The notes: a model not told the origin generated them from the sequence alone. DNA of 64,000 bases from Ixodes scapularis (GCF_016920785.2 NW_024609846.1:81353816-81417815); one strand, 5' to 3'. Counted from the first letter of the stretch, positions 1 through 12,160 are shown. A program made the numbers and translations.

Positions 1-411
1 TATAACAGCCGGATCGAAATGAATGCTCAGCAGAACCAAGCAGAACTATTAGCCCTCATTAAGCGACGCCGCGGCCATTTTGCTTCTAGGTACTGCTCCT
101 CCCTCGGCGCCCCTGCTCTTCCAGTCACGTGACCTAAAATTCCCCCTTCTAGGGACAATAGTTAACTTCAAACCACGCTTCGCGTTCGAGAAAACGGGCC
201 CTGGAAGACAAGGCTGTAGTGCTAACATTTTTGAGTCACCAGCGAAGGCCAACGCTGGACACAGTTTTGAAACGAGTACTGCGTCAGTGCTCGGCTCCGA
301 CTAAAGTTTGAGCCGAACGTTGATGCAATCGTCGTATCCAATCATGAGCCAGTGTTTGCCTTCGCTGATGATGACATCACTATCAGCACTATGTCTTTGT
401 TATCTAGGAAG
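1..411. other. No gene recognised
   Basis: I see no exon, conserved domain or clear repeat here. Short open frames on both strands overlap each other and resemble nothing I know. The stretch ends at the left edge of a candidate solo LTR. Confidence 0.5.
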
Positions 412-706
412 TGTTAAGGCTGCGGTCCCACGGCAGCCATCTTGAACAAGGCGTTAGTTCAACCAATAGATGGCGACACGCACCCGTGGGGTGGCCGAAA
501 CATTGGTTCACGGTGGGATGGCTCGAGCACCATCACGTTCCCCTCGTGGCCTTGCTCACGCCGCTGCCAGCTGTGCTCAGCTAGCTCAAGTAGCGTGGCC
601 CAGCAAACGGATGTATGCGAGAATGTCAGGCTGGGTATAAATTGTTCTCTGATATAGGGAGATGCGGTTCGGCGGTTGTAACGGGCTTTCGCAATAAATC
701 TTACCA
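412..706 (+). mobile_element. Candidate solo LTR (retrovirus-like retrotransposon)
   Basis: A 295-bp block begins TGTTAAG and ends CTTACCA, so its tips form a short inverted repeat with the TG...CA ends of LTRs. A TATA-like tataaat near 638 is followed about 55 bp later by AATAAA at 693-698, the usual LTR promoter-polyadenylation layout. The flanking pentamers are ggaag and agaag, four of five matching, as expected for an aged target duplication. No primer-binding site or gag/pol is attached. A chance arrangement is possible. Confidence 0.4.
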
Positions 707-1406
707 AGAAGGAATCAAATGTTGATTGACGTGTCAATATTCTATCAATGAAAATTTTTTCTGCAGGAATGCACTCTCAGTCGACTCAATCTTCCAAGAC
801 ACACCAGTGGAAGCGGACGTCAAGTAAACTGCTTCGCGATTTACGGTACTTACCTCACCATTTTAATGACGACTAAAATAACGTCACGAAATATTGTGTT
901 TCACGGGGTCCGAAAGATGTTTTGAAAGTTGTTACATTATAGTTCCCAGAAACTTTCTGGAAAGACTCGAAGTCTTCCTTGAGTCCAACGCCATCATGAA
1001 CAGTAACTGAAAACGATCCACTATTCAGTCGGTGGGTGGCGAAACGTGTCCGCAGCTGCGGAGTCATGATCGATGCGTACTATAAGTGTCTGGAAGTTTA
1101 CACGATGCCTGCCACGACGTCCGAACACGTCATTGACGTTCTACGGTCTCTTTGACCTACTTTTGCCCTACCGAAAATACTTTTCTCTGATAACGCGCCA
1201 AATCTTGCTTCAAATAAAATAAACAAGTTTAAAAAATAACCGGCATCAGGCATCACATTAGTGCACCACACCATCCTGCAACTAACGGGCAAGCAGAACA
1301 GATGGTGTGCAAAACGAAAAAAAAAGCCCTTTTGAAGCTTACGGAAGAAGCAGTTCAGTGAAGAATCGCCAGGTTCTTGTTCCAGCAGCACGCGACGGTC
1401 TCATAT
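707..1406. other. No gene recognised
   Basis: Moderately AT-rich sequence with only short overlapping open frames. No domain, splice-bounded exon or repeat was recognised. Confidence 0.4.
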
Positions 1407-1816
1407 TACACTCTCCGAAAGAAAGGTGTATTATTACACCCCATGTCCCATATAATACACCCCAAAATTTCAATTCGACGTGCAGCGCCCCATAATCGAA
1501 CAGGCGGCCCCAAAGTTTACGAGGGGCTTGATAGCCGTGTAGTAGAACTTATTAAGATAGCTGATGTACGTATTATTGACTACAAAAAAAAATATCGGAG
1601 TTTTCTTGGCCACACTGCAAAAGCTTCATGTTTTCTTTCTTTGGTTTTTGATACGTGCTTTAGCAATTTAATAAGTTATATTGCACCGTTATCAAGCCCC
1701 TAGTAAAATTTCGTGCCGTCTGTTCGACTCTAGGGCGCTGTGCGTCGAAATGAAGTTTTGGGGTGTATTATATGGGACAAAAGGGTGTAAGGTGATACCC
1801 TTTTTTTTAGAGTGTA
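1407..1816. mobile_element. Foldback/MITE with long inverted arms
   Basis: The left arm (tacactctccgaaagaaagg, then the block reading cccatataatacacccc) recurs inverted on the right, ending agagtgta at 1816. The arms run about 160-190 bp with scattered mismatches, so most of the 410-bp element could fold on itself. TA lies at both tips, as for TA-targeting Tc1/mariner-type non-autonomous elements. There is no transposase; the open frames inside are incidental. Confidence 0.7.
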
Positions 1817-2750
1817 CACGGAAAAAACACCCGCCGATGCAATACTCGGCGGACGAAGAGCCACACCCCTCGATTTCATGATACTATGGCCTAGGAACGA
1901 CGATCGAGAGACTCCCAGATCGGGAGTAATGTCAGTTTATTCGGTCGGACAACTCGTCTAAGTGAGGAATTTCAGCGGAAGCCGGGCCTTTCATGTAAAA
2001 CTTGAGTAGAAAAAGCTCTATGTTGGTTGACCAGAAGGTGTCATCCCTCTGAATACGTTGGATATCAATGCCCTTGAGTGTAAATATAACTAAATCACAA
2101 AACTCTCTTTGTGTATTGTGTAACTGCCCTTGTATTTGATAGTAGAAGTTAGGGTGGTGATTTGGACCTTTCACACCAGGCTCCTTTTTCTTATTTTTCG
2201 CCTCATACTCCTTTGCGGTTTAAGTATGCTTCAAGAATCTTTTGGAACGGGGACACTTTACGTCAACGAGGCCATTTGTTCCAAGTAGTCAATCAGGGAA
2301 TGCTGCTAGGAATCCGTCCCTCATATTAACGAATAAGCCGCACTTCTGCATAGTGAAGTTTTCCTGTTCCACGTACAGTTGTAAAGCAACTTCCTCATTG
2401 ATTCTACCATATACTGTTGCGGGTGAAGAAAGTCTTTGGCTACACGATACTTGAAACAAGTCTGGCACTGTACGTTGTGGTTCGACACCCACTAATGTCG
2501 TCGTCCTTATAGAGCCTCATCATTGAATCATTACCTCAAGCCCCCCCCCCTCTCATTTTGCTCTTCATCAACAGTAAGTACAATAGGCTACCGCCATACT
2601 ACAATGCAAGAATTGAAAAATTGAGTCGTTCAGTCGTTCAACAAATTTATTATTTATATAATGTTATTACGTTACATTACCTCGAGACGATCGACGTCCA
2701 TCGTTGATCTTCAAATACTTATACCTGTATATAAATTAGACGCACAAGGG
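1817..2750. other. No gene recognised
   Basis: AT-rich intergenic sequence with a C-run near 2541. No exon or repeat family was recognised. Confidence 0.35.
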
Positions 2751-3012
2751 TCCGTGGCCGAGTGCACGGTCTAGCGCACACCAGCTCGGAGCACTTGGAG
2801 CGAAAGCTCGCGCTGCAAAACCCACCCCGCCCCTGCCCGTTTCGATCTGGAAGAGCATCGTACCGGCGTGCGGTCGCGTATCCCTACTGCGTGGTGCACG
2901 TTAAGACCCCAGGTTTGCGGTTGTACCGCACTGGCTAAACTGCTCATCCACAGCTGAGGCACCAGACGCCCACTAAGGCAGACTAACTTCCGGCTCTATA
3001 AACATACACACA
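2751..3012 (+). mobile_element. tRNA-derived SINE, copy A (decayed head)
   Basis: It matches the SINE at 14938-15222 over most of its length, sharing cgcaccagctcggagcac-like sequence in the head, actgcgtggtgcacgttaa in the body and tataaacatacacacaac at the tail. The B-box region that reads gggttcaatcc in copies B and C is degraded here to a C-rich string. Three copies of one family in the window fit a tick-type tRNA SINE; a comparison with the published tick SINE Ruka would settle the name. Confidence 0.75.
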
Positions 3013-3272
3013 ACAATTTGCAATTAGACGCATAATAACAAAGAACGCAGCGTGCCGCCTCTTTTCTTTGGATGCCTTTTTTTAAACCAGCGAAAGCTCG
3101 CGCGTTCTCTTTTGAGACGGTTAGAACGGTCGCACATAAAACCCGCGTTTCTCCACCCGGCCGCTTCCTCCTCTCATTATGTGTAGTTGGTTATAACTAA
3201 ACAAGCTATAATAATGGTGTAATATTCATATTTACTTTCAGTTTCAGTCAGGGAAAAGGAGTTTCGCGGGAA
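3013..3272. other. Short spacer, nothing recognised
   Basis: It contains a stray gcgaaagctcgcgc motif at about 3089, also found in the SINE heads, but no full second copy. Confidence 0.3.
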
Positions 3273-4030
3273 CTAGAGCCAATAAATGATCTGCGCTTAG
3301 AGTATCGGCACTCTCTTCCCCGACAGTGTTCTGAACGCCGCCATTTTGGTGCTTGTGCAGAGCAGGCGTAACTGCCGATTGTCATGATTCAAAAGTGCGA
3401 CATCCTCAGCATTAGATTCGGTGTTAGGAAGCTCATGTAATGTCGCTTTGCTTTGTCGCAAACTGTTAAAAGTGGAGGACGGAAAAGCGTTTCTTGTGAT
3501 TTCAGATAAAGCTTCAAATAGCTGGCAACCACAATTTTAAACCAGAATATGGCCAAGTGCCGCTACTCTGAAGCGTATCTTATTTAATGACACTATTCAT
3601 GCTCTTGTTCAAGAGGCTTGTAATACCTGGAAAGGCCATGACGTAAGCCCCGTGGATTCCACAAGCCACTGCCTTTTCACACCTGCCTCTTCCTCATTGT
3701 TCCCGCTTGTGCCAGTAAATTAGCTATGGTTCAGAGTAACGAAACTTGGCCATTTTGTGGCTTAAAATCATGGTTGCCAGTTATCTGAAGCTTTATCTAA
3801 AATCACAGGAAACGCTTTTCCGTCCCCCACAAATGTTTAAACAACCCGCGACAGAGCATTGCAATATTGCATCAGCTTCCTAGCACCGCATCTAATGCTG
3901 AGGAAGTCCCACTTTTGGATCATGACGATCGGCAGTTGCGTTTGCTCTGAACAAGACCCAAAATGGCGGCGCCCAAAACAATTTCGGGGAACGGGGTGCC
4001 GATACTTTAAAGCTCATTTAGTGACTCTAG
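3273..4030. mobile_element. Large foldback element with ~300-bp inverted arms
   Basis: The left arm from ctagagc (3273) through about 3590 is repeated in inverse orientation from about 3715 to ctctag (4030). Shared blocks include agtatcggcac near the tips, gccgccatttt, cctcagcattagat, gacggaaaagcgttt and gataaagcttca. The spacer is about 125 bp. No coding capacity is seen. The arms differ at perhaps 15-20 percent of positions (estimated by eye), so the copy is old. Confidence 0.8.
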
Positions 4031-5192
4031 GCGTGAAGTGAACTCGGGTGTATTTTTTCCTCTTCGTCTTTATTGTTTATTGATTTCAATCATATCGAAT
4101 AATGAACACATTATATCACGCTACGCTTGTGTAATTATTTGTCTTAGATTTATTAACCTGACCCAGTACTTCAACCATTCATTTATCGATAGTAAATCTT
4201 CCAATAGATTTTTTTAAATGTGAAGGTAAAAAGACACGGAGATTGATGATGATACAGACGCCAACGCCGCCCTCGGAAATTTTTTGAACATTAGAAATCA
4301 GCAGTTTGTCTGCCATCCGTCAGGTAGCGCAATAAAACACCCAAACAGTTTTTAATTGTTTTTAAAATTAGCTAAGCTCCACACCTATTCAAAACCTGAA
4401 GCAAGATAACTGTGAATATTTAATACATCGCAATGTATATATATTCCAGACAATAAATGTTATTAGGTGCCAATAAATCTGTTTGATGTCCAAAAAAGAT
4501 ATGCGTCAAAAACAAGTAAGTTTGAAGGGCTCCTGGAGCGTTATGACTTTTTAAATGAAAAAAAGCCATCGTCCACCTCTTGGGCAACCATTGTAGCTCT
4601 AAATGTTATAAAAGATTTTATCATAGTTTAATTATTTCTTCAGCGGCATTTGAAGTACCATGACTCAAAGCTAAAAAAATGCTACGTTTGACATAAAATA
4701 TCTAAACAAAAAAATTTTACACAACATTAATTTTTTTTCTGCATATTACCAATTATATGCACTATATCTGTAGCTAATTTCATTGTCCTAGCGCTTGTCA
4801 TTAAAAACATATTTGTGCTGAAAAATGTAAATTTTAGGGCAATACTTGGATGGATGAAAAAAAACAAAGTAGTGCAAATACCAAAAAAGTGTATCGTTAC
4901 ATTCTGCTCCGACATCCTCTTAACAAAACTGCTATATTGGAACCGTGCTATCTTTAATGGATCGTTCATAAAACATGAACTAGCGGAGCAAGTGAGGGTC
5001 CGCGCCATCATATTCGCATCGCTATAAATGCGCATGAACAGTAAAAACCAACACACACCTAATATCAAATGAAAGAGGATTGCATTGCCTTTTGAATGAC
5101 ATCAATCCCACAAAACAGTATTTAAAAGGAGATGAGTAATGACCTGCCAAAAAGTACCTAAACTGCCACATTCAGTGGGACCGTGGCCTTAA
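4031..5192. other. AT-rich intergenic sequence, no gene recognised
   Basis: No exon or transposase motif was recognised. Overlapping open frames at 4727-5068 occur on both strands and look like noise. Confidence 0.4.
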
Positions 5193-5338
5193 GGGCTGGG
5201 TTCCCCAGGATCGTGTCCGGTATGTCGACACAAACCTACCTGGACAGCTACCGCCATCTATAAGCGACGGCGGCAAGCACAAAACCAGTATGGTTTCCGC
5301 CGTCGCTCGTAGATGGCGCCAACTTTTCTAGCTATAAT
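5193..5338 (+). repeat. Interspersed repeat, copy 1, left part (split by a LINE)
   Basis: The block starting gggctgggttccccagg and running to agctataat matches the reverse complement of 12796-12948 almost base for base. The match stops at 5338 and resumes at 6630, after a LINE. The full repeat is about 270 bp in copy 2 once that copy's own insert is removed, and copy 2 ends in inverted cagcggagctgt motifs, suggesting a short non-autonomous DNA transposon. Confidence 0.85.
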
Positions 5339-5349
5339 GAAGTTGCTCG

Positions 5350-6516
5350 GCGATGCAGCAACTTCTCGACATATGTGCTGATGAGGCTGCCGTGCTTGGT
5401 CTCAAGTACAACACATCCAAGTCCGCCGTGATACAATTCGCGGGCACTCAGAAATAAAAGCTCGATAACCTCAGATTGGGGCTTGACGTATTACCGGTAC
5501 TGAATAGGTATAAGTACCTAGGTGTTCAGTTGTCCAACGAGGCAGACTATCTGAAAGAGCATTACGTCCACCTCCGTCAATCCGCCACACGGGGAGCTAA
5601 CATCCTCCGTAAGCGCAGGCTATGGAGCTGTAATAGATTTATAGTGAGCCGCGAAATGTGGAAGGCGGTGGTGGTGCCAGGTTTGAAGTTCGCCAACGCA
5701 GTGGTGTGTGTACCAGGTGACACAAGAACCGCTTTGGAGCGCAGACAACGAGAAGTGGGACGCCAAGCGCTGGGCTGCCATGGCACGGTGGCGAATGAGG
5801 CAGTGCAGGGGGACCTGGGCAGGTCGTCTTTCGAAGCGAGGGAGGCGACAAGCAAGGTTTCCTATGACGGGCGGCTTCGACTCATGGACCGGTGCCGTTG
5901 GGCCAAGAGGCTGTTCATATACACACATATGACTTCCCTGCAGAGCCGTTGGCGAAAGCGCCTCTACCAGCTTGAGAAAAAGTTCGGCTTCTTCACAGAA
6001 CCGGTGGAGGCGACCACAGAGAAAGAATGGGAGTCTGTGGTGCGGAAAAGGGTCCGCGAACAGGAGAATGTGCAGTGGCTGGAGGCTGCCCGGACAAAGA
6101 CAACCCTTACCATGTATGCGGAGTTAAAACAGCAAATCACGGCAGAGACGCGGCTGTACGACAACAGCTTGGGCAGCCGCCTGTTGTTCGAGGCTCGTGC
6201 TGGAGCCCTGCGCACACTGGTGTACAAACAGCGCTTCGACAATAGTGTGCAGTCGTCTGTATGCCGAGTATGCGAGGGTGAGAGCGAAACCGCAGAGCAC
6301 ATCATACTCCGTTGTGGCGGAATCCGACCTTCTGCCACTTCTGCCACCGAAGAGGCGAACCGACTACACGAAGGTGTCCCGCCTCTAGCGGCAGCGTTGG
6401 GCTTCTCGTCAACAAGCGAGGCAGCCAATACTACTGAAGCCTTTTGGAAGACCATCGAGCAGACGAAAAGACGACTGGAGGATTGGTGGCATCATACACA
6501 ACACAGGGGGCGCTAA
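5350..6516 (+). pseudogene. LINE reverse transcriptase C-terminus
   Basis: The readable frame at 5476-6516 (about 346 codons) continues an upstream piece at 5354-5457 that is in frame but cut by a TAA at 5455. The upstream piece carries the GLKYN-SKS region that follows the catalytic core. Then come YKYLGVQ, the thumb-like sequence found in many LINE reverse transcriptases, and near the end a zinc-knuckle-like CRVC...ETAEHIILRC pattern. The fingers, the FADD catalytic box and the endonuclease are absent, lost by 5' truncation. The frame opens with TTG rather than ATG, so this is a remnant and not a gene start. The clade (I/R1-like or other) is not settled. Confidence 0.88.
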
Positions 6517-6579
6517 ATTCACCCCCAGGCTTGGGCACGATTATTTGAGCCCGCCCGTTATAAAGGGAGCAGCCGCAGT

Positions 6580-6629
<50 letters not shown>
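6580..6629 (+). repeat. (ATC)n tail microsatellite of the LINE
   Basis: About 16 ATC units directly follow the LINE 3' UTR and abut the resumed host repeat, marking the 3' insertion junction. Confidence 0.9.
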
Positions 6630-6782
6630 AGAAGAATGGATAGCTGGGCGCGTTGGTGGGAATTCATCGTAGGAAACAGCGCGAAAAACAGACGACGACG
6701 AAGAAGCACACAGTGTATTAAGTATGTACAGCTCCGCTGGTCTTGCCTTCTTTACGAAAGTGAAAAGGCTTAACTTTTTTTT
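6630..6782 (+). repeat. Interspersed repeat, copy 1, right part
   Basis: It continues copy 1 after the LINE: agaagaatggatagctggg, then the GACGAC-rich stretch, acagtgta at 6710-6717 and tacagctccgctgg. It matches copy 2 in reverse complement, except that copy 2 carries a 212-bp hAT MITE at the tacactgt site, which is single and uninterrupted here. Confidence 0.85.
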
Positions 6783-8837
6783 CCCGGTTTCCATAGGCTT
6801 TTAGAAGGCAAGGCATGTGTCGACGGCCACGTGCTCCAGTGTTAGTCCACGAAGCGTGGACATACCTTTTCTGACAACCATCGTAGAGCAAACTCGCAAT
6901 TCCAAATGAAAATGTATTTCACCGCGCTCAACATTCTTGGCTGGAGTGTTCCCATGCCTCAACCAACGAATGAAAAGCGTTCGGTTCAATGCGACGTTCA
7001 AGGTCCGCAAACTATGGAGACTTCGCGTTTTGGAGGAAAACGTCTTATAGCTGCAACTAAACAATATATCTTATAGAACAATGGTTCCAAACTTTCCACT
7101 ACCTTAATTTACTCTTCTTTCTCTCTCTTTTTTTCTGTACTTTTTTTTAGCAAATTTTTGCAGCATTATTTTCTTGATGTCTGAGGGTATACATGAATGA
7201 ATCCGTGCACCAAGGCGCGCTATCAACAAATTTGAAACGACTAGACTTGCCCCTAGAAGACAACAGGAGGCGAAATTCCCTCAAAGTTCTCAAAGTAACA
7301 AAACCAAAGTAAGCTAAAAAGCTTCGTGGAACGCCTGGCGTCTTTTCGTGGCGTGTCCGCACGATGGCGCTCGCTACGCTGTCAGTCTGCCCTATGGAGA
7401 GAAGCGGCTGAACCAGAGCCGTGTATAAAGAGAGTTTGGTCAATGGGAGGAGCGGACAGAACCAGGGCAGCATGCTCTCTTGGTCAACCAAAAGCTGAAA
7501 AGAATCCCCAAGCGGTGTTAGCAAGAAACAGTTTTAATAAGAGCATAAGGGTTAAATGTAGTAACTCTTCATGGCTGAAAATACGGTGCACATGATGTTT
7601 CAATTATGATCATGCAAAAATATGTAAGAAAAGAATGTACCGCTCGTACTCTGTTTTGCTCGAACAAAGTGGGAACGTTCGGACGGCAGATTCCTGGCCT
7701 TCGGCACCTGGCGTACGGATTAAGTCGATCATTCCGCTAGTCGCGCTCTTCTACCATGCTTTTGGATGACCGTGATTGAAACATCACGTGCACCTTATTG
7801 TCAATCCCCAAGAGGTACTCCGACGCGCGTACTAATTTCGTTTCTCGCGACCATCGCCAGGGTATTATTTCCAGTTCCGGTTGGTCATATTCGACTTTGC
7901 GAAGACGCCCTGGAACACTCCCAGCCCGCTTTCGGCCAATGGCGCCCTCCTTGCTTGCCTCCTATACTTTCTAATGAATGGCCAAACTCTCTCTATATAC
8001 GGCTCTAAGCTGAACCAGTGGATCATTGGATGTATATTGCCTGCATGCGGTGAAAAGTGCTTTTATGGGTCTGTGGCACTCGGCAAGGGGGCACGAGCGT
8101 GTCCACAAGACGCAACCATGTAATGTTGACTTCGGCGTCTGCAAGGCGCGACCATAAAGGCGGCGTTATATCATTCGATCATGAACGAACATAGACGCGA
8201 GCCATGTTCGAACTCTAGCGTCTGTCGGCGTGTGGCCATCCGCGTAAAGAAAAACAAAATAATATCAACAAAAACGTACAGCTCGTGGCCTTAGCATCCT
8301 ATCGAAACGCCAAGAATGTACTCTTTTCTGCTGTTTTGTTTATAGAAGAAGTTGTAATTGGGCTAGTTTGTTGATATATGTTTTCTTCATATAGCGGACT
8401 TTCAGCAAATAGAGGGAGCGTAAAAACGCACAATCGAAACGCGATATAAAGATCTTTTATTTTGCCCGCGAGGGGCGCTTCTCAAAACTTGAGAGCTACA
8501 GACCTATTGTAGATTTTATGTTAAAGATACAATTTTTCACACAAGATAAAAAAAAAAAAAAAAAAAAACGCGTCGTTTGAACCCTTTTTTTTTTTTTTTT
8601 TTTTTGCACGCGTGGATATTTTGCCGCTTGTGACGCTAGGAACGCTATCCGCCCATATCTGCTCGCTGGCAGACAGCAGAGAAAAACCGTTTTCGAACGA
8701 CGCTCTTCCGTGGAACTCGTTAACCGATAAATCTAAAAACGCTGGCAATCCTCGCAAAAATATAATAATATCATTAATAATATTAATATTAAAAACATTT
8801 CGACCATCAATGGATTCATTCGATGGGATTGCGTTAG
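6783..8837. other. No gene recognised
   Basis: Two kilobases without a recognisable exon. An imperfect inverted pair (agccgt..taaagagagtttgg near 7420 and its inverse near 7990) hints at a decayed foldback element. An A-run (about 8550) followed by a T-run (about 8586) could pair locally. Confidence 0.35.
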
Positions 8838-8955
8838 CATTGGTTCGTTCTCACCCCCTCGTCACCCCTTTGCATTCGTTTAGGACCCCTTGCCATTCGT
8901 TTTTCCCCAATTTGCTGTCGTTTATAACCCCTTCCATTCGTTTATGACCCGTTTT
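8838..8955 (+). repeat. Minisatellite, ~22-25 bp unit
   Basis: About five imperfect copies of a unit containing ccattcgtttatgacccc follow one another. Unit length varies slightly. No coding meaning is seen. Confidence 0.6.
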
Positions 8956-10589
8956 CAATTTTTTTTCACTCCCTTTGTCACTTATGGAAAGAATCACATC
9001 CATCGCCGGAGCGGCGCCTGAGCTGGGCCGTATTTTAAAGTGGCGCAGCGCCTGCTCGTCTCTGGCTCTGCGCCAGCTGTGCGACGCTCGTGTTGGACCG
9101 AAGCGCTGGCGCCAGCACGCGTCACCCTCTCCCTCTCTCCCTGCCACCGTGGTGAGACATTGAATCGTAAACACGATAGCTCCTCACTACCCCTCTCCTC
9201 GCGACGTCACGCATGACGCTGACAAACGGACGGACGGACTGACACCGGCGGATTTTCGTGAAAACGAGCGTTCTAATGCTAAAATATTAAAAATTAATGT
9301 GTTTCTTGTGTTAGGTCTTTTGTGTCCTCGTTTCCTACTTCGGTGTTGTGCTCAGCCTTGGAGGGATTCAGCCTGTGTGGCTGGGCATCACAAGCAATCC
9401 TTGAGAAGTCACGTCCCTTTTTTATTCTCCCTTTTGTGTCTGAACATGATGTATTCGCATTCCTTGGTGAATAACTCAAATGTGTTCGAGACGACTAGCT
9501 TTAAAAGAAAACGCCAAGCAAAGGCAACCCGAGACTGTTTTCTGCGTTTAATACGCCCTTGTGTCTTCATAAATAAATTTAAAAAAAGACAAAAAAGACA
9601 CGGAGGTTGTTATTGGAGGCCGCTGAAACCCATTGTGCGCGTACGCCACTTGCTGCAGGCAACATTGGGCACCGCAGTGATTGTAAGTACTCCTGAACGG
9701 CACATATAAAACGAATCCATGTGAACTGTGCCGGAGTGCCGCTTGCCGCAGCGATTTTGGTCACGGAACCACAATACCTGAGACACAATTTCGGAGCAAT
9801 CGCGATCGCTGCTAAAATTAAATAGCCTGCTTTCTCATGCTGCGCCCATCGCGGGCACGTAACTATTTGATCAGATCTTGGGTTACACCATTAATCCGTC
9901 CATAGTTAACTGCACAGACGAAGTTCAGTGACTAGAAGTCACCAAAAAGGTAACATTTTCTACTCATTTTATTATGAAAGTTAGCATTACTGCAACTATT
10001 ACCTCCTTCAAAACGCTAATCAAATATATACAAATTTATTAAATTAAATTTAATCATTAATTTTAACTGTGCGCAATTACGCGATTGATCGGTGGATTCG
10101 GGATGGCACAGGGCACACGTGGCTGTTTCTACTTGACTGAAAAGCGTACTTCTCCGCGGTAAAGGTGTTGATGTGGGGAAGCCTCTCTAACTATTTAGTT
10201 TGCGCAAGCGTAGATAGGTACGACGAAAGATTCAGATCTTTAAAGCCTCCCATGAATTTAAAAAGAAAAAAGAAATTAATGGGAATTGCCATTTTGTTTT
10301 ATAAAAAAAGATGTATATGTCTGGAAGGTGTACGCGTATGTCAAAAAATAAAAATTTTATGAAAAAAAAAAAAAAAGTTACGAGACAGCTAGATTTTTTT
10401 GTATAGCAACGTGATTCTATTTGTAATTTTAATTTCGGGAAAGTTTGATAAAATAGAAGCACTTTTTGGAACCACTCTTTACTCAAAATGAGTCTCACGA
10501 CGTTAGTACTGCGCTATTTTTAATGTGAAACGTTCTTTGGCTAGTTGCTACGGATTTCGAGAAGCCGCAATTCGTGAAGCCGTGGCCAG
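8956..10589. other. No gene recognised
   Basis: A GC-rich patch around 9000-9130 gives way to AT-rich sequence. A short ggacggacgg run lies near 9228. I found no exon, domain or clear element boundary. Confidence 0.35.
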
Positions 10590-10890
10590 TAACGTCACAT
10601 GACTTCAGTTTGCCCGCTAGATTTAGCGGGAAAATTGATGTCACGCGACCTCAATACCGGTAAAATTTCCCCGCTAAATTTAGCAGAGAAAATGACATCA
10701 CATGACTATATTACGTGACCTATACGCAACTTCTGTTTCCCTGCTAGATTTAGCGGGAAAATTGACGTCACGTGACCTCAACGCCAATCAGTTTTTCCGC
10801 TATACTTAACGGGACAAATGAAGTCACATGACTTCATTTCACGTGACCTAAAAACAAATTCAGTTTCCCCGCTAAATTTAGCGGGGAAAC
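10590..10890. repeat. Alternating palindrome array (AAATTT-centred hairpins and CACGTG motifs)
   Basis: Five imperfect palindromes of the form cccgctaaatttagcggg start near 10614, 10671, 10741, 10797 and 10869. The spacing alternates 57, 70, 56, 72 bp, so the true period is about 127 bp with two hairpins per period. The short spacers carry tcacgtgacctcaa-type sequence, the long ones tcacatgact plus cacgtgacct. The function is unknown; subterminal repeats of a DNA transposon would look similar. Confidence 0.75.
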
Positions 10891-11056
10891 TGACGGGGAA
10901 AGTCAATAGGGTGGAGAGAAGTGGAGACACCTAAAACACAGCTCGTGAAGAAATGCCCTGAGGCAGTGGCGTAGCCAGGGGGGTGTTCAAGGGTCGAAAC
11001 ACCCCCCGAAATTTCAACGTCCCTCTATTTCCGCTTTCCGGTGTCATTTTGATCGT

Positions 11057-11073
11057 GTGTGTGTGTGTGTGCG
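11057..11073 (+). repeat. (GT)n microsatellite
   Basis: A short run of alternating GT inside the left part of the hAT element. Confidence 0.7.
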
Positions 11074-11717
11074 TGTCGTTCATTTGTCATGGCAATAAAA
11101 ATCATATGTGTTTCTTTTTCTGTTCGACCACCCACTACGACAAGAGGCCGAGCCCACAGCATTCCAAAGCAAAACGAAGATGACGACACTGTACGTGGAC
11201 TGCGTCAGAAACGCAAGTCCGGCTCCGGCTCTCCGAAGATCTCTCGTCGAACTCGTCCGTGTAACCGAAGCCTTTCTTCAGGCTCGTAGGTGCGAATGGC
11301 TCAGCTCCCGGCGTCACAAAAGCCGCAAAATCCTGACCTCGAAGGACGCTAGCATCGCCTCGGAGAATGCAGGCGGCTTGACCAAAAACCCCCTTCCCTT
11401 TAAATCTCAAGGTCTCGACGACAATTTCAGGGCAGCAAACCCTACAATCGAAACATGACGACGAAATGACAAACAGCTTAGCGTCTTTTTTTTTCTTGTT
11501 TTCATCCCGTCTTTTTTTTTTATAGCTTACTAGCGTGCACTCCTCTATTTTCGGTAATGCACCAACCAAAATGTAAAAGAAAAGAGCATCCTCCTTGATA
11601 AAAAAATGAAACAAAAAAGTGAAAGCCGTTTACAACTCCCTGTAACACCGAATTGGAGCGCAGCTCTTGAGGAGGAGGAGGAGGGAAGGGTACTGGGGGA
11701 GTGAAGTGACCTGGGGG

Positions 11718-12160
11718 GGTCACGTGACGATGCCGATGATGTCATCAGTGACGATGACGATGCGGACTCCGATGACGTCATCAACGACGATGACGATGCG
11801 GATGCCGGTGACGTCATCAGTGACGTCACTGATGACGTCATTTGTGATGATGACGATGACAATGCGGATGCCGGTGACGTCGTCAGTGACGTCACTGATG
11901 ACGTCATCAGCGATGATGACGATGCGGATGCCGGTGAGGTAATCAGTGACGTCACTGATGACGTCATCAGTGATGATGACGATGACGATGCGGATGCCGG
12001 TGACGTCATCAGTGACGTCACTGATGACGTCATCAGCGATGATGACGATGACGATGCGGATGCCGGTGAGGTAATCAATGACGTCACTGATGACGTCATC
12101 AGTAATGATGACGATGACGATGCGGATGCCGGTGACGTCATCAGTGACGATGACGTCATC
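11718..12160. repeat. 66-bp minisatellite dense in TGACGTCA palindromes
   Basis: From about 11804 on, four to five units of 66 bp (one of 60) follow each other, each built from gatgccggtgacgtcatcag, a second and third TGACGTCA, then a gatgacgat run. A diverged half-unit precedes them. Each full unit holds up to three copies of the cAMP-response-element palindrome TGACGTCA; some units have gaggtaat instead of the first. Since 66 is a multiple of three, long open frames arise on both strands (Asp-rich forward, Ser-rich reverse), but none has a convincing start. Confidence 0.9.

Larger units (their letters stand above)
5339..6629 (+). mobile_element. 5'-truncated LINE inserted into the copy 1 repeat
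   Basis: This is the 3' end of a non-LTR retrotransposon: the last part of the reverse transcriptase ORF, a short 3' UTR and an (ATC)n tail at 6580-6629. It interrupts the interspersed repeat exactly between agctataat and agaagaat, which are contiguous in copy 2 at about 12797. Strong 5' truncation and a simple-repeat tail are typical of target-primed reverse transcription. Confidence 0.9.

Noticed and set aside
4727..5068. 113-codon minus-strand frame
   Set aside because: AT-rich, overlapped by a plus-strand frame of similar length, with no recognisable motif.
7410..8020. Possible foldback element from an inverted agagagtttgg block
   Set aside because: Only about 35 bp pair, with gaps, and no tips or target duplication could be placed.
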